From: Tubulanus polymorphus | Taxonomy: Eukaryota > Nemertea > Palaeonemertea > Tubulaniformes > Tubulanidae | DNA: 64,000 bases | Assembly (NCBI RefSeq): GCF_964204645.1 | Contig: NC_134028.1 | Coordinates: 4,004,501-4,068,500 of the forward strand | Reading direction: 5' to 3' | Shown here: positions 27,976 through 41,300 of the stretch, piece by piece | Layout: each line of letters opens with the position of its first letter | Position numbering within the stretch: position 1 is the first letter of the stretch | The notes under the pieces: model-generated | Told to the model about the DNA's origin: nothing | Seen by the model: only the letters and a program-made list of their open reading frames with translations | The model's database searches: none | Made by a program: the position numbers and the translations under genes

Positions 27976-30900
27976 TTGTGGTCCGAATTGCAGCATGGGA
28001 AAATCTAATTAATTTAGCCTAGCAAAATCATGTTCTTTATGCATTAATCGATTTATTCTCATTACAGTCATTTCTAGATGGTTATCAGATAGCTACATTT
28101 TTAAAGCTTCAAAGCTCAAAATAGTATATTTGATAAAATCAGCTATGCAGTAGTTCGGTTTAAAGTTGATAGATGGCGAACTACTCGTTTCAATCTAAAA
28201 TTTTCGATTCACTATTGTCCTCGTTATACCGCAATTCAATTTGAGCTCTAAAAATGGATCCGTTGTCGCAAGAAACACCTAAACAAAACCTAGCCCGAAT
28301 ACCAAACGAACTAAAAGATTCTCCCAAGAATTCCTTTCGGAAAGAATGGATATTGATACTAGACTAAACAAAACCTTCAGGAATAAAAAAAAATTAAAAA
28401 GTTCCCATAAAAATTTCCCTTTATTTTTCATTCACATTTGCAAAATTACACAAATCATATCATTACAGTTTCACCAATATTTCTTATACAACGCAATCTA
28501 GAAAGAATGACAGCTGAATTAACATCGGCGATATAAAGGCACATTCAAGATATATATCTCAGAAATCGTTTCTAGTGAAACAGTAAATATATCCCGACAC
28601 TTTTATATCTCGCATTAACAACAAAATAGCAAATAAATTAATAACTTCTGATTAATGATGTACAATTTCAGATAGCTATGTTACTATTGAAGTCATTTCC
28701 ACTTGCGAACTGCGTACATTTCTCAAACACAGTTTAATTAAACCTGTGGTTGATAAATTGTTAATCCCCTCCCCCTTTACCAACAATACTTCATAAATCA
28801 ATGACTCTTATCACTCAGTCTATTAATATTAACACTGACATACTCGCACACAAGCGCACTAAAGCCACTAATCTTGCCCGATATCCAAAATGACCGAAAA
28901 TGACAGAGTCCTTCGATGTTGTTTTGAGGTATTTTCAACAATCATTGAGTATCATTTTAAAGGCTTTCGACTCAAGCTTACAACATTCATTTTGACAAGA
29001 AAAATGACGAAAACAAAAAAAATAAATAACATACCGAGGACGTTTAACAAAACCAGGGCAATCTATGATTCAATATGTGAAAAACCAATCTATCACCTTC
29101 ATCTTGGCAAAATGCAGTAGTAAGGCCAACATGAAGTTATACATAGATTGGTGTTTTTAGAGTCAGTGAATCTTGTGTCCCCAAGTATAGGTACCCTGTT
29201 TTGAGCCTACTGGTTAACAAAAACACCTAAAAGGCAGTTCAAATACACATATGAACCGCTAAGATTTTTCTCAATTCTTCCCTTCATATTTACCCAATTC
29301 CTCAATCAAATATATTATGAGAATAAACAGTTTTTGAAATACCCGAACTGTTTGTTTTCGCGTTAAGAGTTTGATTGATAAATCAATACATTACAGACCC
29401 TCCCACTGAATGAAAAAATGAAGTATTTACAATTAGTTTGACTGGGTAACGAGGACCAGAAAAACCTCACTTACAACTACAACGTACTGTTAGCCGTCTG
29501 GAGCGATAGCTTTAAATTGAACAAAAATAATCCAAATTCAACTAAAAAAATATTTCCCTAAATTGATAATTGATATTTTTTAGTAATTGGCAACTGCAAT
29601 ACACACAAAACGACTAGAAATAGAAATAATGATAGTTAGTATTGATAATAGGAGTAGCTTGTACGTAAACATATTTATCACAGTTTTACTCTTTCAAATA
29701 GTTATTTCAACACATTGAGTCAACATGAACTTCATCATTAATTATCTGCCCTTTAACTTAAGACCTCTGCAGCTCCAATACAAGTGTCTTTCATATGTTT
29801 TTGTGAATGTAAATTAATCGAAGCAGAATGAATAAATGAATTTGTGAAAATAAACTCAAAAGCCTTGTCACAGTTCATACGTAGCCTCAACGTTTTCCAA
29901 ATATATTCAAATTTTTCCATTTACATACGTAGGTCAACCTCCCTCTGCAGGGATTTGCAGCAAGACTCTTCTACAATACAAAACCCTGCCACACTAGCCC
30001 ATGTGCCAGATACATAGGCGGCTTAGATGATGTCATTATTAGCCAATCAGAAATCACGTTTCATTTTAGCCGGGTTTTATCTGTGAAATTTATCTCAACA
30101 ATTATACAACAGACAATCTGATTGGTACCGCAAGTTTTCTTGCAGCAAAAACCTACACACCCGGTCTAGTGTGACAGGGTTTCGTGCCGTGACCGGGTCT
30201 AGTGATTATACCATCAGGTTCAAATACCTGCCGAGGGATAATGTGTACATGGTAAACTGATTTAGGATGTTGCAGTGAAATGTCGCTGACAAGACACTTC
30301 TCACTTTTTTGAGAAATTTGATGAACTGCTTTGAATGAGAAACTGTGCTTGGTTTTGTGAATATACAGTAAAGGAATAAGATTTGTTCACATATTATCAA
30401 AGACCGAGATGTTGCAGGTCAGGCAACAAACGGTTGAATTAAAAAGGGCATTAGCCGAAACAACTTTGCTTAAGTAACAACGTACAAATAGTTTTTTTTC
30501 TCAGTTCACAATAATACATTCAAAACCATCACAATAATGCTCATTTCTACATGTTAGATCATTACAGCAAAGATGAACAATCTGCGTAATACATTATCAT
30601 CAATTGACTGTGTATATATTGGTCTAATACAGGTAAAATAACCGGCATATCCTACGAGAAAGTCAGCCAATATGTGCCCACAACTCGGCCAATACGAGGA
30701 AAATGTGGTTTTGTTGCTCACTCAGACCAATAGAAATGGCCAGTTGATTTGTCAATTAATTTCATATTTTCTAACTTATCGAGTGTAAGTCTGTCAATAC
30801 GGCAGTTTAATATGAAAATAGCCATTAGAAATAAACTCAATCATCATTGGCAATTTTTGATTGTTCATCTTAAATACACGTAAGTCAAACCCGCTTGTAA

Positions 30901-31503
30901 AGCTGGACACAGTTACACAGCTCTCGATGAAATTAGGTAGCATTATTTCAACTCCGGGTGGGTTTCATTTTTACTTAAAAAAAAAAGAAGAAATATTCGA
31001 TAGTACTGTACAATTTGCCGTTTCAATCCACAACATGTAATGAAAAGCAGTGGCAAGAATATTCATTGACTATTGATTAAAGCATAGACACATCTTTACG
31101 TACATCTATGCGCACAAATTGATTCTGCTTACACCAACAAACCTAGAAAACAAAATCTTATTTGAGATTGAATAAACTCAAAAGATTCGTAACAGCCTCT
31201 TTGGTCGCCTGTAAGACACAATTTTGAAATTTCACCATGTTATTCGTTTATCAGAAATAAAAAAATTCGATTTTAGTTTCTCCTAGAATTCAACGTTGGG
31301 CCGCAACTTGTGAAATATCGGCGAAATCTTGACAACTATTAGAGGCATTTGACGCCAAAATCTCCTTCACAAATAACAATAATAATCATTAGACATATTT
31401 CTCATTTCAACACATATACGTATATAATCTAAATTAACTATGATCATTTTGTACAACATGAGTTTCGATCTCAATGAGCCGACCGGTCCGAATATACGCG
31501 CAA
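27976..31503. other. Interval between USP7 promoter and HAPSTR1 stop
   Basis: About 3.5 kb with no gene. The part just below 31504 should be the HAPSTR1 3' untranslated region. One dispersed repeat (29977-30235) is present, and a short AT-rich stretch near 28290-28380 resembles the LINE-like fragment at 44940-45205. Nothing else stands out. Confidence 0.45.
29977..30235. repeat. Dispersed repeat, ACAAAACCCTGCC family, copy 3
   Basis: Starts ACAAAACCCTGCCACACTAG, ends GGTCTAGTGTGACAGGGTTTC, then GGTCTAGTGATTATACCATC and AGGTTCAAATACC, which look like tRNA A-box and B-box remnants. It is the most complete of the three copies in the window. Confidence 0.7.
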
Positions 31504-34390
31504 CTAATATAGTCTGCTTCGTTTTCTGCCAGGAGAGTCCATGATGACGTCATTCGGGGACGCCGATCGCTTGCGTTCGTTGTGCCGTGAAAATTCGTTC
31601 ATAATAAAACAGTTCAAATCGTCGATATTATTGCGAGACGCCGGACGATACTCAACGCTGACGTTCGACATCGCTCCGTTTAACCCTGAAAATATTCAAT
31701 AAGATCAGATCGTTAATATAAGTGATTCATGTGATCATGTGATCCATACAGGGCCCCTACAGGTACTGATTTAGGTTTAGTTTTCTGTATAACTTTCTAA
31801 AATTGCCTATTTCTCAAAATTGAGCATTTATTACGTACGCATGAAATTTGAATTTTCAACCCCCCACTCCCCCTGTACGCAATATCGGCCATTTTATCAT
31901 ATACATTAAGCATTACAGTACGAAATTGCACTGACCCCTACCCCTCCCCTAATGCATACGTTATAAATGAATGACCCCGAAAGGAGTTTCAAGGACATTC
32001 AAAGGTATTTTCAGTTTAGAAGTAGTTTTTAAGGAATCCAGGAGTCATAGAGACCATTCCATAGTTCTTTTATCTAGAGTGAAAGCTAGTTTCAACTCCA
32101 TTCCTTCACAGGGAAAATCATTTAACACCTGACATTAACACAAGCATAGAACTTCCTGTATTTTATTGTTCGTGATAAACACCCGTTGAAAAGCTACTAT
32201 GCCATCTGACAATAAGGTAACATTTTCTGGTAAATTCACTGGACCTTCGCAGACAGTAAGGTCTCTCAACTGCTGCCCTTAATATTACAGTAGAGCCCGC
32301 TTAATTCCGATCATTTGGTATGAACAAAATTCATCTGGTTTAGGGAAAATCTGGATTCTAAGTCATTTTCTTGTATATTAATGAACAAACAGACTGCGAA
32401 TTATGTCCAGATTATTGTCCAAAATTCAGACCAAGCAGTTAATGGGTAGAATGTATTTTAGTTCGTTGAGGTAAGAAATTGATGATTTAATTAAGGCGGT
32501 CTGACAAAACACTTTAACATATGGCTGCAGTCAAGAAAGTATTAATAAAAATTGTAGTATGAACTATTTGATAGTGAGAGGACCGTAATAGGATTATATT
32601 TTCTCAAGTCCCGATGTTGGCGTTTTGACTGTAGGTATATCATATCACAATAATACATACCTTGCAGAGCTAGAGCGTCCCTAAACGGCTGTAAATCAGG
32701 CTCCTCGACGTGAGTCTCGACAGCGACCTGCGACGGCTGACGGAGCGGGGATGACCGGCCCGGAGGTCGAGCGCACGTAGCCGATGGTTTGTGTCGGGGA
32801 GGCGGAGTTTTACCGCATAAAAACGCGACCAACTCCTCGCGTCTGATGTGACGTCGTCTTTTTTTCACCCAACTCAAAATGTCTTTCGTACGTTTTTGTT
32901 GCCCGTAGTGATACGCCAGATCAGCGGCACGCCGGTTACTTTCTACACTATCTGTAAATTCGCATCGAAAACAAATAAACCAAATTAGTCAAAACATGTT
33001 CTTGCCAAAGTCGGGTATAACAGGGTGACCACTTATATTAGATATTCCTGACTACTCCCCGACATGCACGTTGGTTTCCCTGACTTGATCTGCTTAAAAT
33101 CCAATCAGTTAATACATTCAAATACAGAAGACATAGATGAGACTGTTTGATCTTATGCGCGATCTAGCAATCTCAACAATGACTTTTTAGTTTTTACACA
33201 AAATTCCCTGACTTTCCCCGAGTTCCAGGTAAGTGGCCACCCGCTACAATCCAAAATAGTGGCATCTTATTCATCTACCTTTGTACAGCAATGTGACAGC
33301 ACTAGCAGCATTTTGGAATGGTATCCAAATAGAGAGACCTTGTCTTGAATCTGAAAACAAATATACAACAAATACTTGAACAAGTAAATAACTGATGGTT
33401 TTAGTTAGTGTAGGGTTTTTCAATGAATTACGGTCAAAACGTCCGCATGCCAAAACGTCCACCTGTCAAAAACGTCCTCAGCTTAGTCCTCTCCACTCTC
33501 AATCAATGGTAGTAGAGAGAGGGCGGCACCTTACAATAATCACCTATAGGAACCTTGATGTTCTAAAAAATCTAACTTTTAAGCTGGCTGAATTTATCAA
33601 ATTAGGTCGTGATGTATTTAGATCCCTCCTCCGATAGTATGTAATTAGTATGCTGTAAATAACGTTTGTCTTAAGTTTTAAATACTTTTATTTTCTGTTT
33701 TTGTAAATGATTGATCAATGCCTCATACGCAGGTCATATATTTAGCTTATAACTCAGATTTAACAGTAGTAATAACTATATGCATCGACGGAATTTATTG
33801 TATGATAAAAATATTCTGGCGCCAGTGAGGACGTTTTGACCGACGAGAGTGAGGACATTTTGACCGGGTATGCGAGGACGTTTTGACATGAGGACGTTTT
33901 TTCAACGACTGAGACAAGACAAAGCCATGGCAGTAGGATAACGTATCATTGGAACATCAATTATTTCTATAAAACAAAGGTCCCATGATATTCAAGTTCG
34001 TTCCCCTCTTTCTGACCCCTTATGATCAATCATTGCTTTTTTGTCTTGCAGTGGGACGCAGTCGAGTCTGGTACTGACTGGTGTATGTTACGTTACGATA
34101 CGTTGGTGGTACGTAAGTAGGCCTTTGAGCTAAATCAATCAGATTTACTAATTTTCAGAAACATAAAATAAATAAATCAGTGTATTACCCTTGTATAACT
34201 GAGCTACGGACGCCGCTGAATTCTGGAATGAAAACCACATTTTCTGAGTCGAGTGTTCACTTGCCAGTTTCTCCTCGGCGATATTATTCGGATCACTGGA
34301 ATTGTTCTCGAATTCTTCAATGCACTGCAACTCCCAATTCGTCATCCAACACGAATTGTTTTGATCTAAAACGTGGCTATCGTCGGCCAT
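31504..34390 (-). CDS. HAPSTR1: HAPSTR1 (C16orf72) stress-response protein
   Basis: HAPSTR1 is a small nuclear/cytosolic protein that binds the ubiquitin ligase HUWE1 and tunes stress signalling. Four exons (34189-34390, 33279-33350, 32661-32951, 31504-31685) join in frame to 248 aa, close to the vertebrate size. ATG 34390 begins MADDSHVLDQNN. Diagnostic segments are WFSFQNSAASVAQLYK, LSIWIPFQNAASAVTLLYK, WVKKRRRHIRREELVAFLCG, DLQPFRDALALQG and a C-terminus with DVIMDSPGRKRSRLY (vertebrates end similarly, with DSPTHKR). The two FQNxA...LYK blocks sit at the ends of neighbouring exons. The gene lies directly upstream of USP7 on the same strand. Its introns hold three MITE-like elements. Confidence 0.93.
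31750..32070. mobile_element. MITE of GGGTCCCTACG family, interrupted by another MITE
   Basis: Starts CAGGGCCCCTACAGG and ends near GGAATCCAGGAGTCATAGAG. Read in reverse, its halves match the intact element at 51707-52075 (AATTGCCTATTTCTCAAAATTGA and AGGAGTTTCAAGGAC). The 31823-31978 element splits it in the middle. Confidence 0.65.
31823..31978. mobile_element. MITE ATTTATTACGTACGCAT family, copy 2 (nested)
   Basis: Termini GCATTTATTACGTACGCAT and ATGCATACGTTATAAATGAA; it shares CCCCTCCCCTAATGC and the TACAGTACG core with the copy at 36356-36523. It is inserted inside another MITE, so it is the younger of the two. Confidence 0.75.
33021..33243. mobile_element. Full-length MITE, GTGACCACTTA...TAAGTGGCCACC family
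   Basis: About 220 bp in a HAPSTR1 intron, with imperfect inverted ends CAGGGTGACCACTTA and TAAGTGGCCACCCG. Internal repeats of TTCCCTGACTT occur. Fragments are at 16590-16697 and 24281-24440. Confidence 0.7.
33414..33911. mobile_element. Element with multiple inverted AAAACGTCC sub-repeats
   Basis: The left end (33430-33480) has three AAAACGTCC motifs, typically preceded by GTC, each followed by a pyrimidine/purine spacer. The right end (33820-33905) has four complementary GGACGTTTT/GGACATTTT motifs. The ends are TTTTTCAATGA and TTTTTTCAACGACT. The non-coding core is about 350 bp. It lies in the first intron of HAPSTR1. Confidence 0.75.
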
Positions 34391-36355
34391 TTCTTCTATA
34401 TTTCAGTTTTCCGTTATGATTCTCCCTTCTATCCGGCTGTTTAAGGAGGAATATGCTGATTAAAGAGGTTTATTCCAACCTCACAATTTCGAGATTTTCT
34501 CCAGCCTTGTTTACTAGGTCATACAGCGCAGGCGCAAGCAGCTGTTCAACCATTCACTTCCGTTACCCATGGTTTGTTTCGAAGGTGGCAGCACGAGCCG
34601 GTCACTTGAAATCTCAAAACCCTGATCCATCGAAAAGGCTCTTAGCTCTTTACACGGCAGCTTTTTCTTCTCTTATATAGCTTCATTGTTGATTGAACTG
34701 TTATCAGTGTTCGTCGACTCACTGATTAAAAAAAAAAAAAAGACGCTGTGGGACAATGCCCAACTACGGGTCCTCCACATTACTCTAAAGAAGAAGAAGA
34801 AGAAGAAGAACTGTGCGTTTGAAATAAACATAAATGACTGATTACTCGCATGCCGCAATAGGAATACCAACACATCTCAACCAGCACGTGCTGCCTCCTG
34901 ATAAAATGTGAATACTCTCGCGTGCCAGTTCTGCTGTCGTGTCAGTTCACACATCCACCGTTATCGCTATATAACCAGGCAGCAATTGACGGTTAGGCCA
35001 TGACTCTGGCGGCGGGCCGGGTGCTCTGAAAAATATCTCGAACTGATATTGCCTAGGGGTTGTTCAAAACTATTATGTAACTCTTTGGAACATTCTTAAT
35101 TCAGTGAGTAATTCAGTGAGTCTGATTACTCCAAGGTTAAAGAAACTATCACTGCTGATTGGGAGAGGGGGTGTATAACATGTGTTATACTATAGGGCCG
35201 GGTATTGCCAGTTGCAGGGTGGAAAGATTTCCCCAAATTTTTGAACAGCCCCTATGGTAGAAATTGGGGGTATTGATTTCCAGCTTCAGTAATCGACATG
35301 TTCCCCAAATTTTATTTTGTTGCATGTAAGTTTGCAATCCTTGATGACGCTGACGTCATCAATCACATTGGATAGTGCATTGATATACCTAATCGCCAGC
35401 GCCACGGCGAAAATACTACACAGCAGGTGTTTTTCAAGTGCTTTGAATCGATGAGTTTCATCATTGCACACCGGCGAGCTTTAGATATTATAACAGTATA
35501 CATTGTTTTTACCCAATACACACCTTATGAAAATATTTTATCGCATTCAATTTCTCGATCATGAAAAAATAACGGTTTGGAGATTTTGAATGATCGACGG
35601 TCATTTTAACAGAGTGCTTTTCTAAGAGTCGAATCGGGATGATCATCAGAGGAGTTTCCGCGGGGTCTTAAAGCGGAGAAAATGCAATTTCAATCCAAAA
35701 AACGTCCTGGTATTTTCATTTGTCATGATTGCAATTCTAGATTCGTAAATAACACGGGCGAAATTCAATGACTCTATTCAAGTGTACGTACATGTACTGA
35801 ATGCATTCCCCCGAGTTTAAAAAAAAAGTCAATGCGATTTAAATGGTACGTTTGAGTAATCCGGTTCGAAACAATCAAAATTCGTACGAAATAAGTTAGT
35901 AACCTATCGATTAAAACTAATACATGTTAGTTAAGTGGCCCTTTTTAATTCTCGAGTCGGCGTTTGAAAAAAAAGTTTGGCACTTAATTGGGGACATTAC
36001 AAAGAGCACGGTAGCAGACTTAAGAAAATTCAAGTGTCTGGAATCATTTCAATGGTGGAATGAAATCGGGCACATATTCCATTACATTTCACCATTTACT
36101 TAAAATCGGGCATATATTTCTTCAAGTATACGTCGGCAATTTTTCTCCAATATCCCCCAGCATTCACTTGGAATGTTTAGGCTTTTGTTTTGATATTGAT
36201 AATTGAACAGGTCAGGATATGGGCATCCTCTTCTATGCAAGTTTTGATATATTAGTGAGTGCAAGTATAGGCAGATCAGTGTTCACCTTGATGGCACATG
36301 TATATATGTATTTGAAGTTTGGATAGTGACGCGTAGATCGTCCAGTATCCAGTAC

Positions 36356-36523
36356 GGGATCATTGATTTATTACGTACGCATAAAATTTGAATTTTTCGA
36401 CCCCCCCTCCCCCCCCCCTGTACGCAAAATCAGCCATTTTTTCGTATACATTAAACATTACAGTACGCAATTGCACTGACCCCTCCCCCTCCCCTAATGC
36501 GTACGTAATAAATGAATGACCCC
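36356..36523. mobile_element. MITE ATTTATTACGTACGCAT family, copy 3
   Basis: The best-preserved copy: GGGATCATTGATTTATTACG at the left, CGTACGTAATAAATGAATGA with CCCC at the right, and an internal C-rich run and GTACGCAAAATC. Its interior is inverted relative to the copy at 946-1106. Confidence 0.8.
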
Positions 36524-37486
36524 TACCTAAGATATTGGCAGATCTCTCTATCCACTAACTCCGAGCCACTTTGCTTAATGGCGCTTGTTCTAAAATGTTA
36601 TCCATTTCCTATCAGCTTACAGAAATTCGACAATTCACGATGACATGAACAGCCAGAAAGTAGCAGCAACTAGGAGCTTAATTTCCCAACTCAGACTTTG
36701 TAACCAAGTAATAGATCGATAAAGCTCCTCTGTTTTCAATCACGAAAATCCTCTTGGAAATGAAGTCATAAAAATCAACTGCACTTAGTATACTTTAGAA
36801 AAAAACACTGCAAAATTTATTACATACTTTCATCATTTCAATATAATACAGAAAACGATAAATTATGATCGATATCATGTATAAAAATTCATCTATCATT
36901 AAATACATTGAATTTGTGTGAAGCTAGGAGAAAATAACTACTGATCAAGAGCAATTATACATTTACAGCAATTGATTGAAAATTAGTATAAATATGGTGG
37001 TAATACTAATTGCTCCAATAATACATAGTTATTAAAATCTAGCATATTGTTTCAATGAACAGCAGTAAATGCAAAGATAGAATCACTCCATCAATCTATG
37101 AAAATGTGCTACAATTTGAGGTCAAACATATGGAAAAATGATGTAGATCAACTTAAGACTGGTACACTTCAAATATACAGTTTACTGGTTATATCAAATT
37201 TAGATGAAAAATTGTGTCGAAAAATGAACAATAACTATTATTACTATCAGCTAAAGCTATGCATCAAATGGCCGTAGTCCAGCTAATCCCACTGAATTTC
37301 TTCGGCAACTTAAGCATATTTTACTGTTCTGATGAAGGCCTATATGATGGCTGTTACACAGGACTTTCTTTCAGTGAAATAATAAATAATTCAAAGCTCA
37401 TACATACCGATCAATAGCAATTAACAGAGTCTTGAGTATCGATTTAAACTGAATTGAGAGTTGATAATGAACAAACCATTAATAGA

Positions 37487-37736
37487 GCAGGGCCGTACCT
37501 AGCAGCATTCGAATGTAGGGGGCAGAAAAATCCGAAAAAAGGGCAACTAAAGTCAAAAACTGATATAAAAAAAACTCTGCTTAGGCTTATAACAAAAATA
37601 TGCTTGTCAGTTGTCAGTCCCAAGTGAAGGATTCTACATTGAATTTCTATTGGATAGAACAATGATATTTGCAAAAAGGGGACTTTCCAAAATATTTGGA
37701 GGTAATTGCCCCCTACCCCAGCTATGTATGGCCCCG
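37487..37736. mobile_element. MITE with GGGCCGTACCTAGC / GCTATGTATGGCCC ends
   Basis: About 250 bp with imperfect inverted termini, GGGGGCAG on the left and CTGCCCCC-like bases on the right. No coding capacity. Confidence 0.6.
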
Positions 37737-37867
37737 TAGAGGTAATGATACAGATAATATACTGAAGTGGTCCGAAAAAATATCTTCACAGTCTTAATTA
37801 TTACCTGTATTGGATGTTACATAACAAACGGTTGAAATGATGGAAGACAATACATATAGGAGTTAAG

Positions 37868-38155
37868 GGTGGATTTAGGGGGTGGACCGTGTGCACTGGT
37901 CTAGACCCTTCAAAATTGCCCCCATATAGTCTGTAAAATATATTTTGCAAACACAATTTTTTCAAGATGAAAAAGTAATTCTAATTGGCCCTGGTAAGAG
38001 CCAGAAAGCCCCTTTTTGTCCCAAATGTTCTGTTGGAGGGTCGCCAAGGTTTCATGCCTGAAGCCCTCGAATTAAAAAATCTGCCCTTTTGAAATTAAGT
38101 GCCCATTCAAATTTTCAGGTCCACCCCTTCTAAGGATCCTAGATCCGTCCTTTTG
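37868..38155. mobile_element. MITE with GGATTTAGGGGGTGGACC ends
   Basis: Left end GGATTTAGGGGGTGGACC; right end GGTCCACCCCTTCTAAGGAT followed by CCTAGATCC. About 290 bp just downstream of the USH1G stop. Confidence 0.65.
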
Positions 38156-38311
38156 AAGTCTCTCGTACTGATCTGTATAGATCATACAGGATTGTAGTGT
38201 TATCACCGGGTTATACTTAATTAAAGGAAACCATCGTTAATTACGCATTATGCATAATGATAGTAACAATGCTGTATATGTATATAATACAGTTCTGATC
38301 AATACTGTTTG

Positions 38312-41300
38312 TCATAGATATGAATCAACAACTGTTCCCGGTTTATGTATGATGTCTTTGCGTCTCTGAACGGCGTCGAGTATTTTCCGTCGCGGACCCA
38401 ACGGAACACCGATCTCCTTCAAATCGTCGTCCGTACACAACAACAACGCGTCCAAATCGATCTTTTCACGCGTCAACAGCGAGAGGAACTCGGCGAGATT
38501 GTTCGCGACGAGGAACAACTCCAACGACGAGCTTTCAGTCGACTCCGCGTCGTCGTCTAAACTCTCCACTTCATCGTCGTCCCACGGTAAATCTTTCACT
38601 CGTACGGCGAGACTTCCTAACGTACCTATACTCAAATTATCCCTCACACCGTTCGTTACCGAGTTCACTCCGTAACCATGACCTCTAGAAGTCGACGGAA
38701 CGGGGTCATGGCCGTTCAAGCGGGTTTTTCCGTCGTCGAATGTATCGTCGTCGATTTCGACGTCCTCGCGTTTAATCGGAATCGACAGCATCGCGCCGAC
38801 GGTCGGTCGACTGAAAAACGCAAAACTACCGAATCCGGGACGTTCGAATAAACTCGCCGATTCGATCGCTGGATTCGTCGTCGCCGAATCGAAAGAATCG
38901 ACGCCCGAATCGTCGTTGAATTCCGGCTCGCTTTGCGACCTCGACACGTTGCTTTTACCGTCGAAAACGTCGCTGAGTCTGCGGCGGCGCTGATTTCCGT
39001 TCGACGTCGAATCCGTTTCATCCATCGTCGAATTCTTAACGTACAAAACTTCCGAATCGCGTCGTAATCCTTTTAAAGATCGCACGGATTTTCGACCGCC
39101 GCCGCCTCCGTCGTTTTCTAAAATCTTAAAATCGCCGTTCACGATCGTACCACCGCTGCCCACGTTGTTCTTTTTATTCATGACCCGTTTCGCGACTCCA
39201 CTCGTCGGGTTGTGACTCTTTTTCGAGTCGCGTCCGATGCCGTTAATCGTGAAATAATCCGAGTATAATTTCGGTTGTGTTGCGACTTTTTTCGGCTGCA
39301 GCGTATTCAAACCTTTACGTAAAAGGCTTCCATTTTGTACCTGATTCGATTTCACGTTCGATACGTCCATTAATTCGCGTTGATGAGCCAACATTTTATC
39401 CTCTTTCAGCGCTTTTTTCCCGGCTTTCGTCTGCAGTTTGTTGTAATGTTTAATCCGTTTTTGCGCCGATAAAATCGCTTTCTCTTTCAGTTTTTGTACG
39501 ACTTTACGATTGCGCGCCGATTGCTGAGCGACGACCATGTCCATGTATTTCACTATTTCCATGTGCTCGTTACAGGCCGCGATGTCCAACGCCGTGTGAA
39601 AATCATTGTCCAGAGACCATAAGTTAGCCCCGAAATTCACGAGGAACGAAACGCAGTTCATGTGTCCATTTGCAGCCGCACAGTGTAGGGCTGAATTACC
39701 GAGTAAATCAGCTTTGTCCGGATTACCGCTGAAATAAGACGATAAAGCATGTGTAAAATTAAAGGACTATCAATCAACTATTTGACAATCATCATAAGTT
39801 CTGAAAGATCTGATAGGCTGTGGTGAGAGCCTGTGACAGGCATTGCTGTAGGTTTTGGTTATGGTTTTGGTTTTGGTGTCGTTTGTAGAAATTTCTTTTC
39901 AGGGGTCTACGCCTATACGGGGTTATCTAATTTTCATCTAATATGCGCATCAAACTCTTCTCAGATTTTGTTTTGGATTACGTATTCAGAGGAATAGTAA
40001 ATGCTAATTCACTTCAAACATTCATCTGAAAGTTTTCAATAGATTACACTGACGTCTGTAACATTCGACATACAAACACCTTAGAAACCAATAAAATGTA
40101 ACAACTGTAGCCTATAATATCTATTGAATCAGAAGACTTTCCTCTTCTATGAATTATTGAAGTGTTCCATAGAATTGCTAGTGATCTCACCGACACTGTT
40201 GCCAACCGCCAACCTTGCCATTGGCAATTGGTGAATCATCATAGGACATTAATTCTGTTATTTAATATGCATGAAGGTTTACATACATGTGTAAATACAT
40301 AAAAGCTACGCCAGTCAATGTCGCCCACAGTCGACTTATATATCAGTGTGCATATAATGTGTGCCTGTTAGTTTTACTGCATGACAATAATAAGTATTAA
40401 CTATGAAAGTACAGCAAATGACACGCTCACTAAGTGTGAATGATTAGAAATGAATTTTTTCCCCAAAACATTTCGTCTTCTTGTCAACTTAGTTCTGGAT
40501 CGGACAATTTGTTTATTATACCTATAGGCTTAGTACCTTTGGCGGACGATCTTTCACATTCGTTGCTCCTGCCCTTTGAAATGCTCTACCCAAAAAGATT
40601 TGTCATGAACCCGATTTGGAAAAATTCAAAAGCCTGTTTATTCGATTACTTTAAGGCGTCTTTGAACTTTGAATTGCAGTGAAATCGGTGCCATGTAAAT
40701 ACCATTTCATCATCATAGTGTGAAGTTGCAAATAAATGCTTCTTCCTCATGAAAACCTCAAACATTTTGGTATCGCAATATACCAGAGAAAATTCAGAGA
40801 AAATTACCACACAAATAACCAGTGATTAATGTAATCAATCCTTTTCACGTTCGGTTAATTGAAAATCAATGAAGCAATCAATACGTTCAGCGATGAATTT
40901 TTGACAGGTCGAAGTTTTCTATTTCACATTCCAAACATTAATTGGATATTTGTATACAATACCGTCACATTTCATAACGTGGCATTCATTTTAGCACATG
41001 GCCATCTAATTCTAGTTAGAATGCAGATCTTTGCACAAGTCATGAAAGATATTCATGTACATGTAATGTATTAAGTTAACATTAAAACGTTAGAAATCAT
41101 ATTTGATATGTTTTTTGACTGAATTTTTACTGGAATATCACACATCTAGTTTCATCATACAGCAGCAGATCCAGATCTACCATATTGTTTATAATTAGAC
41201 TCTACATTTGGAAGTGACCTTATCAACCTAAACCAAGGCCCCCCTTAACCGCCCCAGCATTATGCGGCTATGATACAGCCATGTCATTTGAGTTGGCCCT

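Larger units (their letters stand above)
34391..38311. other. Intergenic between HAPSTR1 promoter and USH1G 3' end
   Basis: No gene. It holds an AAG microsatellite (34790-34811), a perfect palindromic cAMP-response-like TGACGTCA (35351-35358), and three inverted-repeat elements listed separately. The first few hundred bases should contain the HAPSTR1 promoter. Confidence 0.45.

Noticed and set aside
38345-39021. Short open frames within the USH1G second exon (plus strand 38345-38560; minus strand 38716-39021, in another frame)
   Set aside because: Shadows of the CpG-rich coding exon; the USH1G frame itself is unambiguous.
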